Source: Atherix ibis
Lineage: Eukaryota > Arthropoda > Insecta > Diptera > Athericidae
Reading direction: 5' to 3'
Assembly (NCBI GenBank): GCA_958298945.1
Contig: OY282606.1
Coordinates: 90,651,696 to 90,715,695, forward strand
Length of the DNA: 64,000 bases
Notes under the pieces: model-generated
Seen by the model: only the letters and a program-made list of their open reading frames with translations
What the model was told of the DNA's origin: nothing
The model's database searches: none
Made by a program: the position numbers and the translations under genes
Shown here: positions 1 to 12,209 of the stretch, piece by piece
Layout of the letters: each line of letters opens with the position of its first letter
Position numbering within the stretch: position 1 is the first letter of the stretch

Positions 1-1044
1 TTTAATGTCTGTCGAGGGTGAAAATTGACTCTCACATGCCATCCATTTTGAAGGTGTTTACAGCACGTGCGCACCTTGTTATCAAATTACACGCAAGTCA
101 CCTCATCATCGTTAAGGTATCGTCATTTGGTTAAATAGGCGGAAAATGCAATGCAAACGCCATTAAGATTAGTAGTAGTCCATATATAATAGGGGAGTTT
201 TTACATATTTCTTTTCCCTCAAATATGCGGTCTATATTAGGTAAATTTATATCATCAAATTAACAAACGGAACAGAAATTTTACACAATTTTTAATACTA
301 TTTATAATTGAATGACAAAAGATAGAAAAAACAGCAAAAAAATCTTTTTCTTATTTTATAGAATGTTAGTTATTTTTTCTTTTCTTTTATAAAATATAAT
401 TTTTGGATACTTTTTAAATTATAATTATTTTTTTAGGGGATTGCAGCCAATAGAAATAATAATATTTTTGACTAAAAACTTTGACTTAAAAATTTTTTTG
501 TGTTATTCATAAAAACAAGAATTAAAATTATGCACATATTAATTAAGAGTATTTTTTTGAATTTATTTGGGAATATTTTCTTTGAATTCGGTCAATTATT
601 ATTCATTTTGTTTAAAAAGTTTTGTTTTCTAACTTTTGACACTTTTGATAAGAGTTGAGGGGAAGCAGTATTTTTATGGTAAAGATGACTTTGTTTCTAA
701 CATTATTTTTATTATCACTATAATACAGGTAATTTTTATATTACAAAAGAATCGAATACGTTTCTCACTCCAGACCACTGTGTACAAGACACTAGCTCAG
801 AGCGTTCACATCAAAGAATCCGTAAAGACAGGTTTTCTATAGTTATCAAATTTTTTTTCAAATTTTTTATTCAAACAACTAAAAATAATTATTTTTAATT
901 AAAGGAGAAAAAAAAGTTATTTTTCTGCTCTCTGGTGTGTACTAAGCAAATATCCTTTTGTTCGAATATGACTTAGCAGGATGATCTGTCGCCATATAGA
1001 CTTTAGTGCTGTAGCGCTTAAAATTGGCTTTTTAGTACAAAAAT
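1..1044. other. AT-rich DNA without recognisable gene
   Basis: Low-complexity, A/T-run-rich sequence. The only open frames are short, AT-driven and without recognisable motifs. I see no gene here. Confidence 0.7.
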
Positions 1045-2640
1045 TACTTAAAATGACATTATAAAAAAAAGCCCATAATAATTAGACCAAAAATTTTCCA
1101 CGATATAATAATTAGACCAAAATTTTTCCAGGATATCTTTCCCAATATTGAAAAAACGTTGATTAAAAAATAATTCAGGCAACACGATTGGTTTTTTCTT
1201 AGAAAATTTGCAAATATCTAAAAAAATATCTTTATTAATTTGTAAAATGGTAGCCGACTCTCTATTTTTTTTTTTTTTAAATAATTATTTTCGATATACC
1301 TCAGACACTTTTAATTTATTGTATTGTATCAAAAAAAAAATTTTTTTCAAGTTTTCATTTGAAAAAGGTTCTTTGAGAGTTTATGTATGGAAAAAAAAAT
1401 ATTTAATTAAAGAAATTTTTTAGAGCTATTATTAAAAATTGATTAAAAAATTACCGAAAATAACATTTTAAAAAAAATGCCTATAATAGATCTGCCAATT
1501 ATTAAAAAAAAATTTCATAAATTTTCTAGGATATCTTTCCCAATATTGGAAAAAACGTTGATTAAGAAAGAATTTCGGGCAACACTATTGGTTTATTTTC
1601 TAGAAAATTTACTAATATCCAAAAAAAAAACTTTATTATTTGCAAAATAGTAGCTGAATCTCTATTTTTTTTTTTAAATAAATAATTATTTGTGATTGAC
1701 CTCAGATACATTTAATTTATTGTATAGAAAAAATTATCTTTTAAATGTTTTAATTTGAAAAAATAGAAAAAGTTCTTTGAGAATTTATATCAGGATAAAA
1801 AAAATTTTTAATTAAAGACAATTTTTTGAGCTGTTATTAAAAATCTCTTGAAAAATTACTGAAAATTACATTATAAAAAAAAATTACATTATCATGGGTG
1901 ATAATTAGATCACTTTTAATATATTATATGAAAAACGAAAAGAAAAATCCTTTAAATTTTTTAATTTGAAAAAAAGCGGAAAAGTTCTTTGAGAGTTTAT
2001 ATATAGAAAAAAAATTTATATTAAAGAGAATTTTTGGAGCTGTTCTTAAAAATATCTTGAAAAATTACTGAAAATTACATTTTAAAAAATGCCCATAATA
2101 ATTCATGAATTATTAAAAATAATATTAGAAATTTTCTAGAATATCTTTTCTAATATTAAAAAAGGCTTTGATTGAAAAAGAATTTCGGGCAGCACAATTG
2201 AAAATTTGCAAATATCCAAAAAAAATCGTTATATGGAAAAAAACATTTATTTAATACAATTTTTGGAGCTTTTATTAAAAATTTCTCAAAAAATTTTTTT
2301 AAAAAAACCATTTTTTTTAAATAATTTACTTAAATTTTCTATAAGTCTATAAACAATATTATTTTCCGACTATATTATTGGGAATTTAGTTAAAACTGGT
2401 TTTTTTTTAAATATTAAACAGAATTTTCCGAATAGTATTATAATGAAAACATGCAAAATATAGCGAAAAAACTCTCTCCAAAAAAATATCTCAAAAAAAA
2501 AATTTCTTCTAATTTGCAAAATGGTTATACTCGTATGGAGAAAAAAAATTTTATTAAAGACAATTTTTGGAGGTCTTATCAAAAATTTTTCAATAAATTA
2601 TTTTAAAATACTTTACAAAAAATTATTTGTTTCTTTTAAA
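1045..2640. repeat. AT-rich direct repeat array, period about 400 bp
   Basis: The phrase ctttcccaatattg-aaaaacgttgatt occurs near 1138 and again near 1532. The phrase gttctttgaga recurs near 1368, 1770 and 1984. Blocks reading ggcaacac(t/g)attgg and attttctagaatatctttt also recur, the last near 2130. At least three or four degenerate copies, some truncated, follow each other in the same direction. Inside the first copy a 30-bp unit (1075-1104) is repeated in tandem at 1105-1134. No coding potential is seen. The array resembles a diverged satellite or a locally amplified non-autonomous element. Confidence 0.65.
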
Positions 2641-2740
2641 ACGATAATTTTTATATAATTTGCTTAAATTTCCTATAAGCCTATTAGTTTCCAGTTATAT
2701 TATTATTTCCTTATCGTTTTAAAAGAAAAAATAACTTATA

Positions 2741-3996
2741 TAACTTAAAAATGCGGGATTTTTGGCAAACTTTGAGTGTTTATTTTGAAAAATTGTTACA
2801 ATATATTTTATTCAAAGTATTGTCCATCGGAGGGCACTAGTTTTTCCCATCTTTCTGGAAATATATGGAAAAACTGCTCCGGTTTTGAGGCCAAGAATGA
2901 ATCGAGCCAATTTTTGATGCCCTGTTCTGAAGTAAAGCGTATTCCGGTGAGGGCGTTTTGCATGGATCTAAACAAATTGGAGTCGGACGGGGCAAGGTCT
3001 GGGCTATAAGGCGGGTGAGGCAAAACTTCCCAGCTACGGTTTTCTAAATAATTTTTAACCGGTCTTACAACATGAGGCCGATCGTTGTCATGATGGAAAA
3101 TTATGGCTTCGTGTCTGGTCGCATATTCCGGGTGTTTTTCGGCCAATGCTCACTTCAAACGGATTAATTGTGTTCGGTAGAGGTCGCCTGTGATCGTCTG
3201 GCCCGATTTCAATAGCTCATAATAGATCACACCCTTCTGATCCCACCAAATACAGAGCATTACCTTGGCGCCATGGATATTTGGCTTTGGCGTTGATTTG
3301 GCTGGTTGGCCGGGCTTCACATACGATTTTTTGCGCTTTAGGTTGTCGTAATGAATCCATTTTTCATCGCCAGTAATGGTTCGATTCAAAAACGACTTCT
3401 TTTTCTGCCGTTCAAGCAGCATTTCGGACATACAAAATCGCCTTTTAACGTCTCTCGGCTTCAATTCATATGGGACCCAATCTCCTTGCTTTTGGATGAA
3501 TCCTGCTGCTTTCAAACGTTTTGAAATGACTGCTTGAGTGACTCTCAATGATTTTGCAATTTCTTCTTGAGTTCGACTACAGTCTTCGTCGAGTAATGCC
3601 TCCAAATCTTCATCTTCAAACTTTTTTGGCTGACCTGGTCGTTCTTTGTCTTCCGTGTCAAAATCACCACTTCTGAACCGCACAAACCATCTCTCGCACG
3701 TTGAAATCGATGGAACATATTCAGGATAAGCTTCGGTGAGCAATCGATGTGCTTCAGCTGCACTTTTTTCAAATTGAAGAAGTAAATCAACACTTCCCGT
3801 AAATGGGACTTTTTTGGTACGAAATTCGACATTTTTGAAGCAAAAAAAAACCTTGTTGTTTACACTATTTCGTTCAATAACTAATCGAGAATGAATAACA
3901 GATGTTTAACCTCCAAAATGCCATATGAGTTATTATTAACACAAACCATGTGTAATAGTTATGCAATCTGTTGTCAATCCCGCATTTTTTAAGTTA
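2741..3996 (-). mobile_element. Mos1-like mariner, complete but disabled
   Basis: Terminal inverted repeats start TAACTTAAAAATGCGGGATT on the left; the right end is its imperfect inverted copy. Both sides carry TA (2739-2740 and 3997-3998), the expected mariner target duplication. Length is 1,256 bp, close to the usual 1.3 kb. Inside is one transposase gene on the minus strand. Its base composition is more GC-rich than the flanks, typical of a transposon that arrived with its own coding sequence. Confidence 0.93.
2808..3832 (-). pseudogene. Mos1-like mariner transposase with one frameshift and one nonsense codon
   Basis: DDD transposase for cut-and-paste movement at TA sites. The N-terminus starts MSNFVPKKSHL at 3832. 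The DNA-binding half carries the ERPGQPKKFEDEDLEALL block and WVPYELKPRDVKRR. All three catalytic aspartates remain: in TGDEKW, in HHDND, and in APSD, with 34 residues between the second and third. There are two lesions. One A is missing from a run at 3764-3769 (6 where the frame needs 7), which breaks the frame after about residue 23. An in-frame TGA at 3150-3152 sits where relatives have arginine, consistent with a single CGA to TGA transition. The C-terminus DGQYFE is intact. Counted across both lesions the gene would be about 341 codons, normal for the family. Confidence 0.93.
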
Positions 3997-4179
3997 TACA
4001 AATATTAAAATATATGTAAAAACTACGAATCGTTATGGGAATTTAGTAAAAACTGTTTTTTTTCCTTAAATATTAAACAGAATTTTTTTCATATTGGTAT
4101 TTTTTCTTTTAGGACAATTTATACAAAAAATTACTAATATTTTTTTAGTACAACAGAAAAAATAGTTATTAAAAAAATT

Positions 4180-4775
4180 TATGTAACAAACGGGGTGTGG
4201 CAGAATATTAATGGAACTGGTTTCACCGAGTGCAATATGGCAACACTGCGAAAAATCTCTTAATTGAAATTTGTATACTCCTAAACGTGCAGTTGTTACC
4301 AAGTAAAAAAAGTTTTTAGGTCCTATAGATCAATTTCGGAAGGCCAAGAAGCAGTGGAATAAGAACCTTTTTGGAAGACACCTTCAACATAAAATCTTAT
4401 GTAAATATGAAACGAGTGAAGGCTCTCATAAAATTAGACCACCAATTAACCAGGTTTATGCGAACAAGTCTTTATAAGCTCAAATAAAGTTTTCTTCGTG
4501 TTAAATCAGACATTTCAGACACATTTATGAAGGATTTTATCGGAAAAAGAATGAAAAGATTCCTGCAGTTTCCCAGCCTCTGCATTTACCCGATCTACAT
4601 CCATGTGGCTTTTTTGTATGCCTTAAAAATCAAAAACCACATGTGGGTTGTCATCTCAGTGCTGCCGATAACATCGAAAGGAGTGTTACCAAGGAGCCTT
4701 CTACCACTGCTACAAAGAGTGGAAACAACGCCTATGTATAGCTACCCAAAGAAACTACTTTAAATAAGGTAGCAT
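4180..4775 (+). pseudogene. C-terminal fragment of an FLJ37770/GVQW-type mariner transposase
   Basis: Between about 4575 and 4768 the plus strand encodes LPDLHPCGFFVCLKN, then AADNIERSVTKE, and in another frame CYKEWKQRL and RNYFK before a stop. This matches the end of mariner transposases of the class commonly annotated FLJ37770-like or GVQW-like (family pattern NPCDFFLW ... NI..SVT ... CYEEW..R). The third catalytic Asp is Gly here (PCGFF). At least one frameshift lies near 4700. Sequence from 4180 to about 4560 is probably the same element, but only faintly readable. The N-terminal half is missing. Confidence 0.7.
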
Positions 4776-7700
4776 AAAAATAATATAAAATTGTTAGCAA
4801 AAAAAAAAAAAAAACAATCTCATCACTTTTCTGTCAGTTTTTTCAAGAAAAAAAAATCGTAATTTGATACAAGCAATTTACGTGTCGATATCTTGTATAC
4901 AAATTTTATGTATTTTTTATTTTCATTTTTTGTTGTTGTCAATTCTAAAATTTATCTTAAAGACATTTTGAAGAGAACACGTTATATACGATAGCTCTTA
5001 AAGGAATTCGAGAAGTAGTCAAAATGACACTGCTGTTATACGAGTACCTGTATTCGTTGTTCATTTTTATTTTCACTTAATTGCATGACAAGCTGTCGGC
5101 TTGTTTACTTAATTCAGTCTCTTTTCGTTCGGTTGGAATTTTATATATTTTCACTTCTGTAAAATGATTCCTGTAACAATAGAAAATTATACTCAAAAAA
5201 TTTCTTACATTTAGAATTTTTCTCCATTAAAAAAAAAAAAGAGAAAAAGAAAACAAATTGTATAAATATTAGAAGTTGACTTGCCTACCCAAAAGACTTT
5301 CCAAAAAAAAAAGGGCGGATCTTTTCTAATATGGCTACCAACATTATTCAAAGAAATTATTTACTTCTTCCTTAAGAACCTTTTAAGCTAAGCAATTGTA
5401 AATTTTTTTTCTTCTCTCTCCATTCAAATTTATTACTCATATTTCCGATATGAAAATTTCATTTCGATAATAAAGAACAAAAAAGCCAAATTCGTGTAGA
5501 TTGAAATCATTTGCATGTGAATAAACTATTTTCCTTGACCATAATTATGACTCGACTACTACTTCTACTACTACAACTAAATAAAATTATTATTATTATT
5601 GATTAGTGAGGATACAAATCTATTGCCCTTTACCTCTTTGTATTGTAGATCATCATTTTTGTAGAGGGAAGTCTTTTCAATTTTCTGCCCGTTTAGCTTC
5701 CCAATCTCATCTAAAGAAATTTGCCTTTTGCGCTCGGGTGTATTGAATGCATGTGAAATAATTTTTTTTTTTTTTTTATCATTTGATCATTTTATATTGA
5801 AATTGAATTACTTCAATTTCCGTTTAATTCTATGAATATGGTCTGGTCTGCTGAGTTAAAAACCGAAAACCTGACTACCGGACATTAGAATTTCCATAAT
5901 TTCCATTTTGATTTGTGTGAAAAGATAATGAAAATGGTCAACGGGAAGTTAATGTTTTTATTCTATAATATATGGTATATGATGGCTTGTAGAAATATGG
6001 GTAGTAGCATTGGCGCTATCAAATGAACCGAAGTAGACTTTGAATGCCATCATCTTGTATTCGTATTAAAAGTATTCCATAAAATGGCTGAACTGCCAAA
6101 CCACCCAACCAAGCGTTTCGTGCATTCATCAAATAATGTTAAGCTTTCCATGGATCAGTAAATCGCATATGTACAAGTTTTTTTTTTTATAATTTGGCAG
6201 AAAGCTATATATACAAGTAGAAAAACATATAATAATACCCCATATAGAAGGTCTAAATATCCAACCCACCGACCACGAAGAAGAGGAAAACTATGCATAT
6301 TAACATTATATGATATTGTAGTACGCACGAGAAGTTGTGGTTAAAAAATTGTGGGCAGAATAATGTCGAAGAGCCTCTTTTCGAATTTCGAAAGCATTTA
6401 ACGCATACATTTAAATGAGAATAATGGGAACTAATGATTATGTGTGTTTCTAGCTAAAATCGAATTCATTGTGGCATGACCAAAAAATAGAGGTAGGAGG
6501 GAGGAGAGTTATTTTGAACGATTTCCTTGGAAAAATAGGAACACAAAAGAACCGACAGTTTCGATGGTAATGGCAATGTTGACAGAACATGTTGATAACA
6601 ACAATGTTGACAGTGATTGTGACGACGATGATTATGAATGACGGTAAGGCTCTCACTATGATGGGGTCATGATGGAGTCAATATGGTGTAAAGACAATAA
6701 ATTGTAAACAAAATAAATAAAAAACAAAAAAAATATAAAATTTTCCACATAAATTTAACATCTACAATAGAATTGGTACTTAGTCTAAAGAAACTTTATA
6801 AATTTTATGCTGTTTTTCCAGGTCATAAAACCATTTACATAGACAAATTGATGAAAATTGAAATGGTGTTTTGTTCGTTCATTGGTTGGTTTGTTTAAAA
6901 ATACCATTTATAAAAAGCCCTACTATATACACGCACACTATTGGGGAGTAGAAAATTAAAGTCTGTCGAAGTTATGGTTTGTAGACAAAGTGCAATCGAT
7001 GCAAAACAAGTTGAACTGAAAACGGGGAGGGCATAGGAAAAATTACCTACCGACTTATATGCTTAATGGCTTATAAAATGGCTGACTTTATATTGTTCTT
7101 GGAATTCTAGGCATGGGGTTTGAAACTCTAGACAACATAGCAGTCAGTGACACGAACTGAAATCATGTACCTCGAATGGGAAATAGTCAAACAATGCGCA
7201 TGACATGAAAAATTCCCAATACACTCTTAACTTTTAGTATGAATTTTCATTTAGATTCTGTAAAAAAGCACTGGGGGAATGGGAATTGATTTTACTTGTG
7301 GTCGAATTGTAGTATGCAGTCTTTAACATCGATCCAAATTTATAGGTTATGCTGCAAAACCAAAATGGTGGCAAACATTGAATTTGTTTAATTAAAATTT
7401 ATTTTTCTACCATTTTTACTCTAGCATTTTTTTGTTGCTCTTTTTAAATTATAAAAAAAGGTTCTATTGTAATTAAATAGAAAAGTAATAAGATTAAATT
7501 AGCAAAAAAAAATGGACCAGACTAGAAATAGCCACTTCCTTTTTTAATATTTCAATAAAAGCTTTTTGGTGTTTTTTTTTCAATAATTTTATTTTATTTT
7601 TATATATAACATTCCCTTTAAAGTACAGATATACACTGAACAAAAGCGTCATTTACAATCTGCAAATGGAATCAACTTCAGCGCCACTGTTACACTTAAT

Positions 7701-7879
7701 TGGAAGTTACTGATAGTACCAAAATAAGGACCATTTAAGTGATATTTCGACCTTGTGTAACGAAAAAATTCACACGAACTATGATCAGGTGAATATTGGG
7801 GGGGGGGGGGTGTTGGGTTGTCAGTTTGCTGAGAAATCACTGTAAATCCCCTCTTTTATGATAACAACTTATAGTTAAC
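4776..7879. other. AT-rich spacer
   Basis: No gene or recognisable transposon. It contains A-runs, a short trinucleotide patch (about 5560-5605) and a 13-base G run at 7798-7810. Open frames here are short, start at non-ATG codons or read through simple sequence. Confidence 0.65.
7798..7810. repeat. 13-base G homopolymer
   Basis: An uninterrupted run of G in an otherwise AT-rich region. It is a likely length-variable site. Confidence 0.9.
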
Positions 7880-7884
7880 AGGAG

Positions 7885-8100
7885 TCGTTGTCAAAGTATA
7901 GCATCCAAATATCTTCAATGTTCGCCCGTTTTTTGGACTTTTTCCAGGACTTTTTTTAATGGACAGTCTTCCACATATTGTCGGCCCGCTAAAAAATAAA
8001 TTCCTTTCCAACCAAAAAACGTGTGCTCTTGACAAGAAATGCTCCCCATAGCCTTCTTGCAGCTTTTTCTAAGTCAAACTGGCGCAATAACCAATGCTGG
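7885..8100 (-). pseudogene. N-terminal fragment of an FLJ37770-type mariner transposase
   Basis: Read on the minus strand, the segment gives LQEGYGEHFLSRAHVFWLE, followed in shifted frames by AGRQYVEDCP and then ANIEDIW. This matches the helix-turn-helix region of FLJ37770/GVQW-type mariner transposases (pattern YGE..LSR..VF.W...F..GRE.VEDE.R.GRP....T.ENIE). Several single-base indels break the frame and the catalytic domain is absent. No inverted repeats were found. It is an old, truncated copy. Confidence 0.68.
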
Positions 8101-9540
8101 TAGTTACCAGACAAGCTTTCAACTTGTGCGCTGTACTTGAGAAAATTTAATTATTAAAAATTATATTCAGATCAAATTTTTATGTGAAAAATTAATTTAT
8201 TTCGTATATTTATTATTTATTTCAAAACTTATAATAAATTAAAGTTTTCAGTATATCTTCGCTCCATGAAAAAAAAATTCCAAAATCCGAAATTTCAAAT
8301 TTACTCAAAAGTAATTGCAGCGAAATTTCAAACGTTTTACGAAATAACATTCTTTCTTGTTTTTAGTTTTTGTATTTGTATAAATATTTGCCAAAGAATT
8401 TTAATAAAACAACGCATCATAGGTCGGAAGTAAATAAAAATTTCATTTGTTGACTTACAAGCCAAACGTTCTTATTTTCCGAGAACACAACACGCGTTTA
8501 TCGTTTAAACAATGTCGCGCATCATTTTTCGATGGTATAACTTTTTATCAGACACTATCCATAGTACCAACATGGCATAAAAGTCAATAGAATTTCCCTT
8601 AAAAGTAAATAAATAAAAACAATGAAAACTGTATCGTTTTGGATATGAATCATAAAAAATATGACAAACCCTAAATAATAGTGTGGGAACATTTTTAATT
8701 TTATTTAATAGCACTTGAGAAAGATCAGGCAGGGGTCTCCGAGTGCAATTGCAGTGCATCCATTCTTTGTGGTACTGAGTTTAGAATATTTTCAATCGAT
8801 TTTTAAATATTTATTATGCGTAATCAGTGAGCCGTACAAGTATGGTCATCGTGTAGTATTTTGGGGAAGAGCAATTATTCTCATGTGACTTCGTAGAAAC
8901 TATTGTGTACCTACTCACCTACGGTAAGATGATAGTAGGTGCTCTGTTCCTATAATAGAAGTCAAACTTTTCTCATGAATATCGAATGCATGGTGCAGCA
9001 CCCACACACGATTGTCTGCTATAGACTTAACCTTAAATAGATACTCAATAAATGGTAGCAGGAATTATGCACAATTACACCGAATATCAACACCAAATAC
9101 ACTATTTCGAGTTAGTTTGGGTCGCACTTCAATGAAGCTAGAAATTCCCCTTCATTCATCAGTTCAATAGTTGCTTCAAAAACGGAAATCAAATGCATTA
9201 ATACCTTATGTCTTGATTAGATATGATTACTTTCTAAAAAAATTGATGTTTTTTTTTTTAAATAAAATTTCTGTTACTTTTTATAATAATTTTTATTGAT
9301 GATATGGATTTTTTTGAATTTTTTTAACTTACAATGTAATGGCTCGTATAAACTAATAAAACAAAATGGTTAATTTTTATTATTTTTTTTTTTCAAGAAA
9401 TATATTAAAATATAATCTAAAATAATATACATAATAAATTTATGATTGTTATTTTAGATCTAGTAAAAAGAAAATATTCAAAAACTGTCGTCTGATAGTC
9501 TGGATTTTCTTATACACTCACCAAGATAATTTAGTTTTTC
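8101..9540. other. AT-rich spacer
   Basis: No gene seen. An 84-codon minus-strand frame at 8505-8759 lacks an ATG start and any recognisable motif. Confidence 0.6.
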
Positions 9541-10245
9541 GAAAATTGCTATAGGATCCGGAACTTCAGAAGGCATTTTAATGTGACAAGATAGGTTATT
9601 ACTCCGAATGTCCTTTAGGGATCAACTCTAAACTGTAGTGCAATTAAGAAGTGAAGTGGAGGTTCAAACAGGAATCACAGTTAGTGGGTAGACGATTTGA
9701 AGAAGACTTGAAGAAAGTACCATAAATTATGGGATAGGAAACTAACAAGGACACCTCTGATAACTTGACGATAAAAGTGGGTGAAATAAATTAAAAAATG
9801 GATTTCTTAAGTTTTTCCTAATAAAATCTTGGTTATAATTTATTTAATCAACAAAATCTTTATAAATCGATGAAAAAGCATCTTATCTTACAGGACGACG
9901 ACTATACGCCATGAACACAGGGCTAAAAAATCAATAATAATATTTTTTGGATTAGCTCTATTAATAATTATTAAAAATTAGTTATAAAAATATAAACAAA
10001 AATTATTAATTCCCCCAAAAAGTAAAGGAGTTTTTTTTAAAGGAAGTCATCGCTACGGTAATGGAATGGCCAGGTAACAGCTCTGATCTCTAGCCTATAG
10101 CAAATATCTGGGCTATAATGAAATGTGAATTTAAAAACTAAAAGTCACATGATATTAGACGATAAATTTAAAAAACTCATTACCACTTTGCCTGACAGGA
10201 TCAAGACAGCAGTGATAATGGTACAATGGGGATAACAAAATATTA
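9541..10245 (+). pseudogene. Tc1-like transposase remnant
   Basis: From 9550 the plus strand reads QDRLLLRMSFRDQL, then VQLRSEVEVQTGITVS, then RRLEES. This is the second DNA-binding helix region of Tc1 transposases. After an AT-rich gap, about 9885 gives LQDDDYTP (the second catalytic Asp region, normally MQD..PCHT). At 10055-10240 it reads VMEWPGNSSDLSPIANIWAI and LPDRIKTAVIM. The last catalytic residue, Glu in NPIEN, is Ala here (SPIAN). Several nonsense codons are present, most of the catalytic core between the two halves is missing, and about 130 bp of AT-rich DNA separates QDDD from EWPGN. No terminal repeats were recognised. Confidence 0.8.
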
Positions 10246-12205
10246 TATTAAAAACAAGTAATAAAATTCACTACGAATTTCTCTATAAGCAAAAAATTCC
10301 TCTTTTCCAATTAATAAAAAAATAAATAGTTCATAATTTTGCAAAAATCAAATATTCTGAATTAAGTCATTAACGTCCTTCTAGTTGGGATATCGCTCTA
10401 TATCCTCACTTAAAGTGTAAAAATGATGGCATTAACCACTGTATTTGACTAGGCCGTGGAGTACACCGAACTTCATCATTGAAACTGGATGAAAACCTCT
10501 CACACATTTCCTCAAAAAGTCCCGCAATAACCTCATATACAACAAACCTTTGCTTTCTTAATTATCCTTTTTTTTTTGCTTCCACCAACTACTCAAACAG
10601 AAATACATCCTTCCTTTCCCTCAACAGCTCTAAAGAGAGATTAATTAAGTTTTTAATTACAAAATCTTCCTCGAACACGCGACGATTGGTTGTTAAAAAT
10701 AAAAATTTTAAATTTTGTTGGGTTCGGCGTCATAATTCTTCCAAATGGCATTCAAAATCTTTGATTCTGTTTAAGATTTTTTCAAAACCAGCAGCCAATC
10801 TACTCCACATAACATTTCGAAATTCTCGGCAAGAAAATTTCTCAAAATACGTATTTATCATACCGCCCTTAAGATCACCGACGATTTCCTCTATGCCAAC
10901 TAACCATTTTATGGATTTACTTTATTAATGGAATGCTACTTAAAACGGAATTTCTTTTTAAATATTACTCAAACTTTAAAGACTTTTTTATAAAAAAATC
11001 TAATATTCTCCATAAAATTTAACATTTACTGATTGTTCCCCTCAAACTTAAGTTCGAACAAGTGGTGCACTTTCTATGACCCCGGCTGTATATTCTAATT
11101 TATAGCAAATTATACTCTTAATTATAAAAATCTTGAAAAAAATGTCAAATTTTATTGAAAAGATTCTTTTTTTTTTAATTTTTTGCTTACTCAGATTTTT
11201 TTTAAAAAAATTTTTTTCATTCATAAAAGAATTAAAATTAATCGTAAAATTTTTTTAATTTCCAAATTGCCAGTCAGTTAAAAATATTGAGTACAAAAAA
11301 CATCTTAGATGGTATTTTCGTTTGAAAAAAAAATTAACTGCATTAAAATAATAGGACATAAAATTAACACATAATAAAAACAAATCCTTTTGGCAAAAGT
11401 GACGAATATTAAACGGATTAAAATGAAATTAGCCAAAATCTATACTGATGACAATTCAATTATAATTAAAGTGTTTTCATATCAACATCAATTTTTTTTG
11501 TAGATAAATATATTATCATCGATTTGGACAAAAACTAACTAATCAAATTGGTTTTTTCTCTTCTTACTTTCATAATTTATGTATTATTTAATATATAAAA
11601 ACTTTGGATCAGTTAATCAGTTAATCCCCAATAGCTGAGCTTAGAGAATGAGAGCTTCCACATTAAATTTTTATATTTCATTTTAACCATAATATTTTTA
11701 ATCAATTTTTTTTTCACACTATCTTTAAGTAGGAAAAATATGCTTTGCAGGAAAAAATATTTTTCTAAAGCTTTTTTATGTAATTTTTTTTTTAAATAAA
11801 AATAAACTTTTTTTGATTTTTGAATTTTGAACAGTTCGACAAAATAGTTGATTGCATTCCAACTTTGACTGGATTAGAAAAATTGACATTTATTAAAATA
11901 TCTTATCATATTTTATATTTATATTTTTATTTTAATGACATGAAAATAAAAAATAAAACTGAATTGGATAAACTAAATAATAATAAAATATTTTTTTTGA
12001 AAAATTGACATAAATTATACTTAATCGCAAATAACAACGGATTATCAATTTTGCGGTTTCGAAAGTATAGTCCTGTCATTTATACTTTCAACAATATGCA
12101 AGTGAAAATTTATTTATCATAAAGTTTGCCATTTTGTCTTTCAAATTGTTTAACTGATCGTAAAATGCACAGAAAATACACCGAATAAAAGTCTTTGGAT
12201 ACTGA
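10246..12205. other. AT-rich spacer with one unidentified reading frame
   Basis: Nothing recognisable apart from the frame at 10479-10928 (listed separately). The stretch 11040-11095 (gtgcactttctatgaccccggctgta) looks like the outer end of a Tc1-type terminal repeat, but no partner was found. Confidence 0.5.
10479..10928 (+). other. Unidentified 149-codon open frame
   Basis: One of the longest frames in the window outside recognised transposons. It starts at a TTG-type codon, is rich in Ser, Asn, Lys and Phe, and shows no signal peptide, membrane segment or known motif. The opposite strand of the same segment also reads open in parts (for example FRNVMWSRLAAGFEKIL), so strand is uncertain. 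It may be an old transposon piece. I do not recognise it. Confidence 0.2.
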
Positions 12206-12209
12206 TTTT

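Larger units (their letters stand above)
2641..4090. repeat. Array-type repeat block split by the Mos1-like mariner
   Basis: Sequence near 2326-2425 (cttaaattttctataagtct, then gggaatttagttaaaactgg, then aatattaaacagaattttcc) is repeated as two halves. The first half lies at about 2640-2720 and the second at about 4035-4085. The mariner at 2741-3996 sits between the halves, so the mariner inserted into a pre-existing repeat copy. Confidence 0.6.

Noticed and set aside
8505..8759. 84-codon minus-strand frame
   Set aside because: Non-ATG start, no motif; expected by chance in 64 kb.
11040..11095. Apparent Tc1-type terminal repeat
   Set aside because: No matching inverted partner found upstream within reach, so no element was called.
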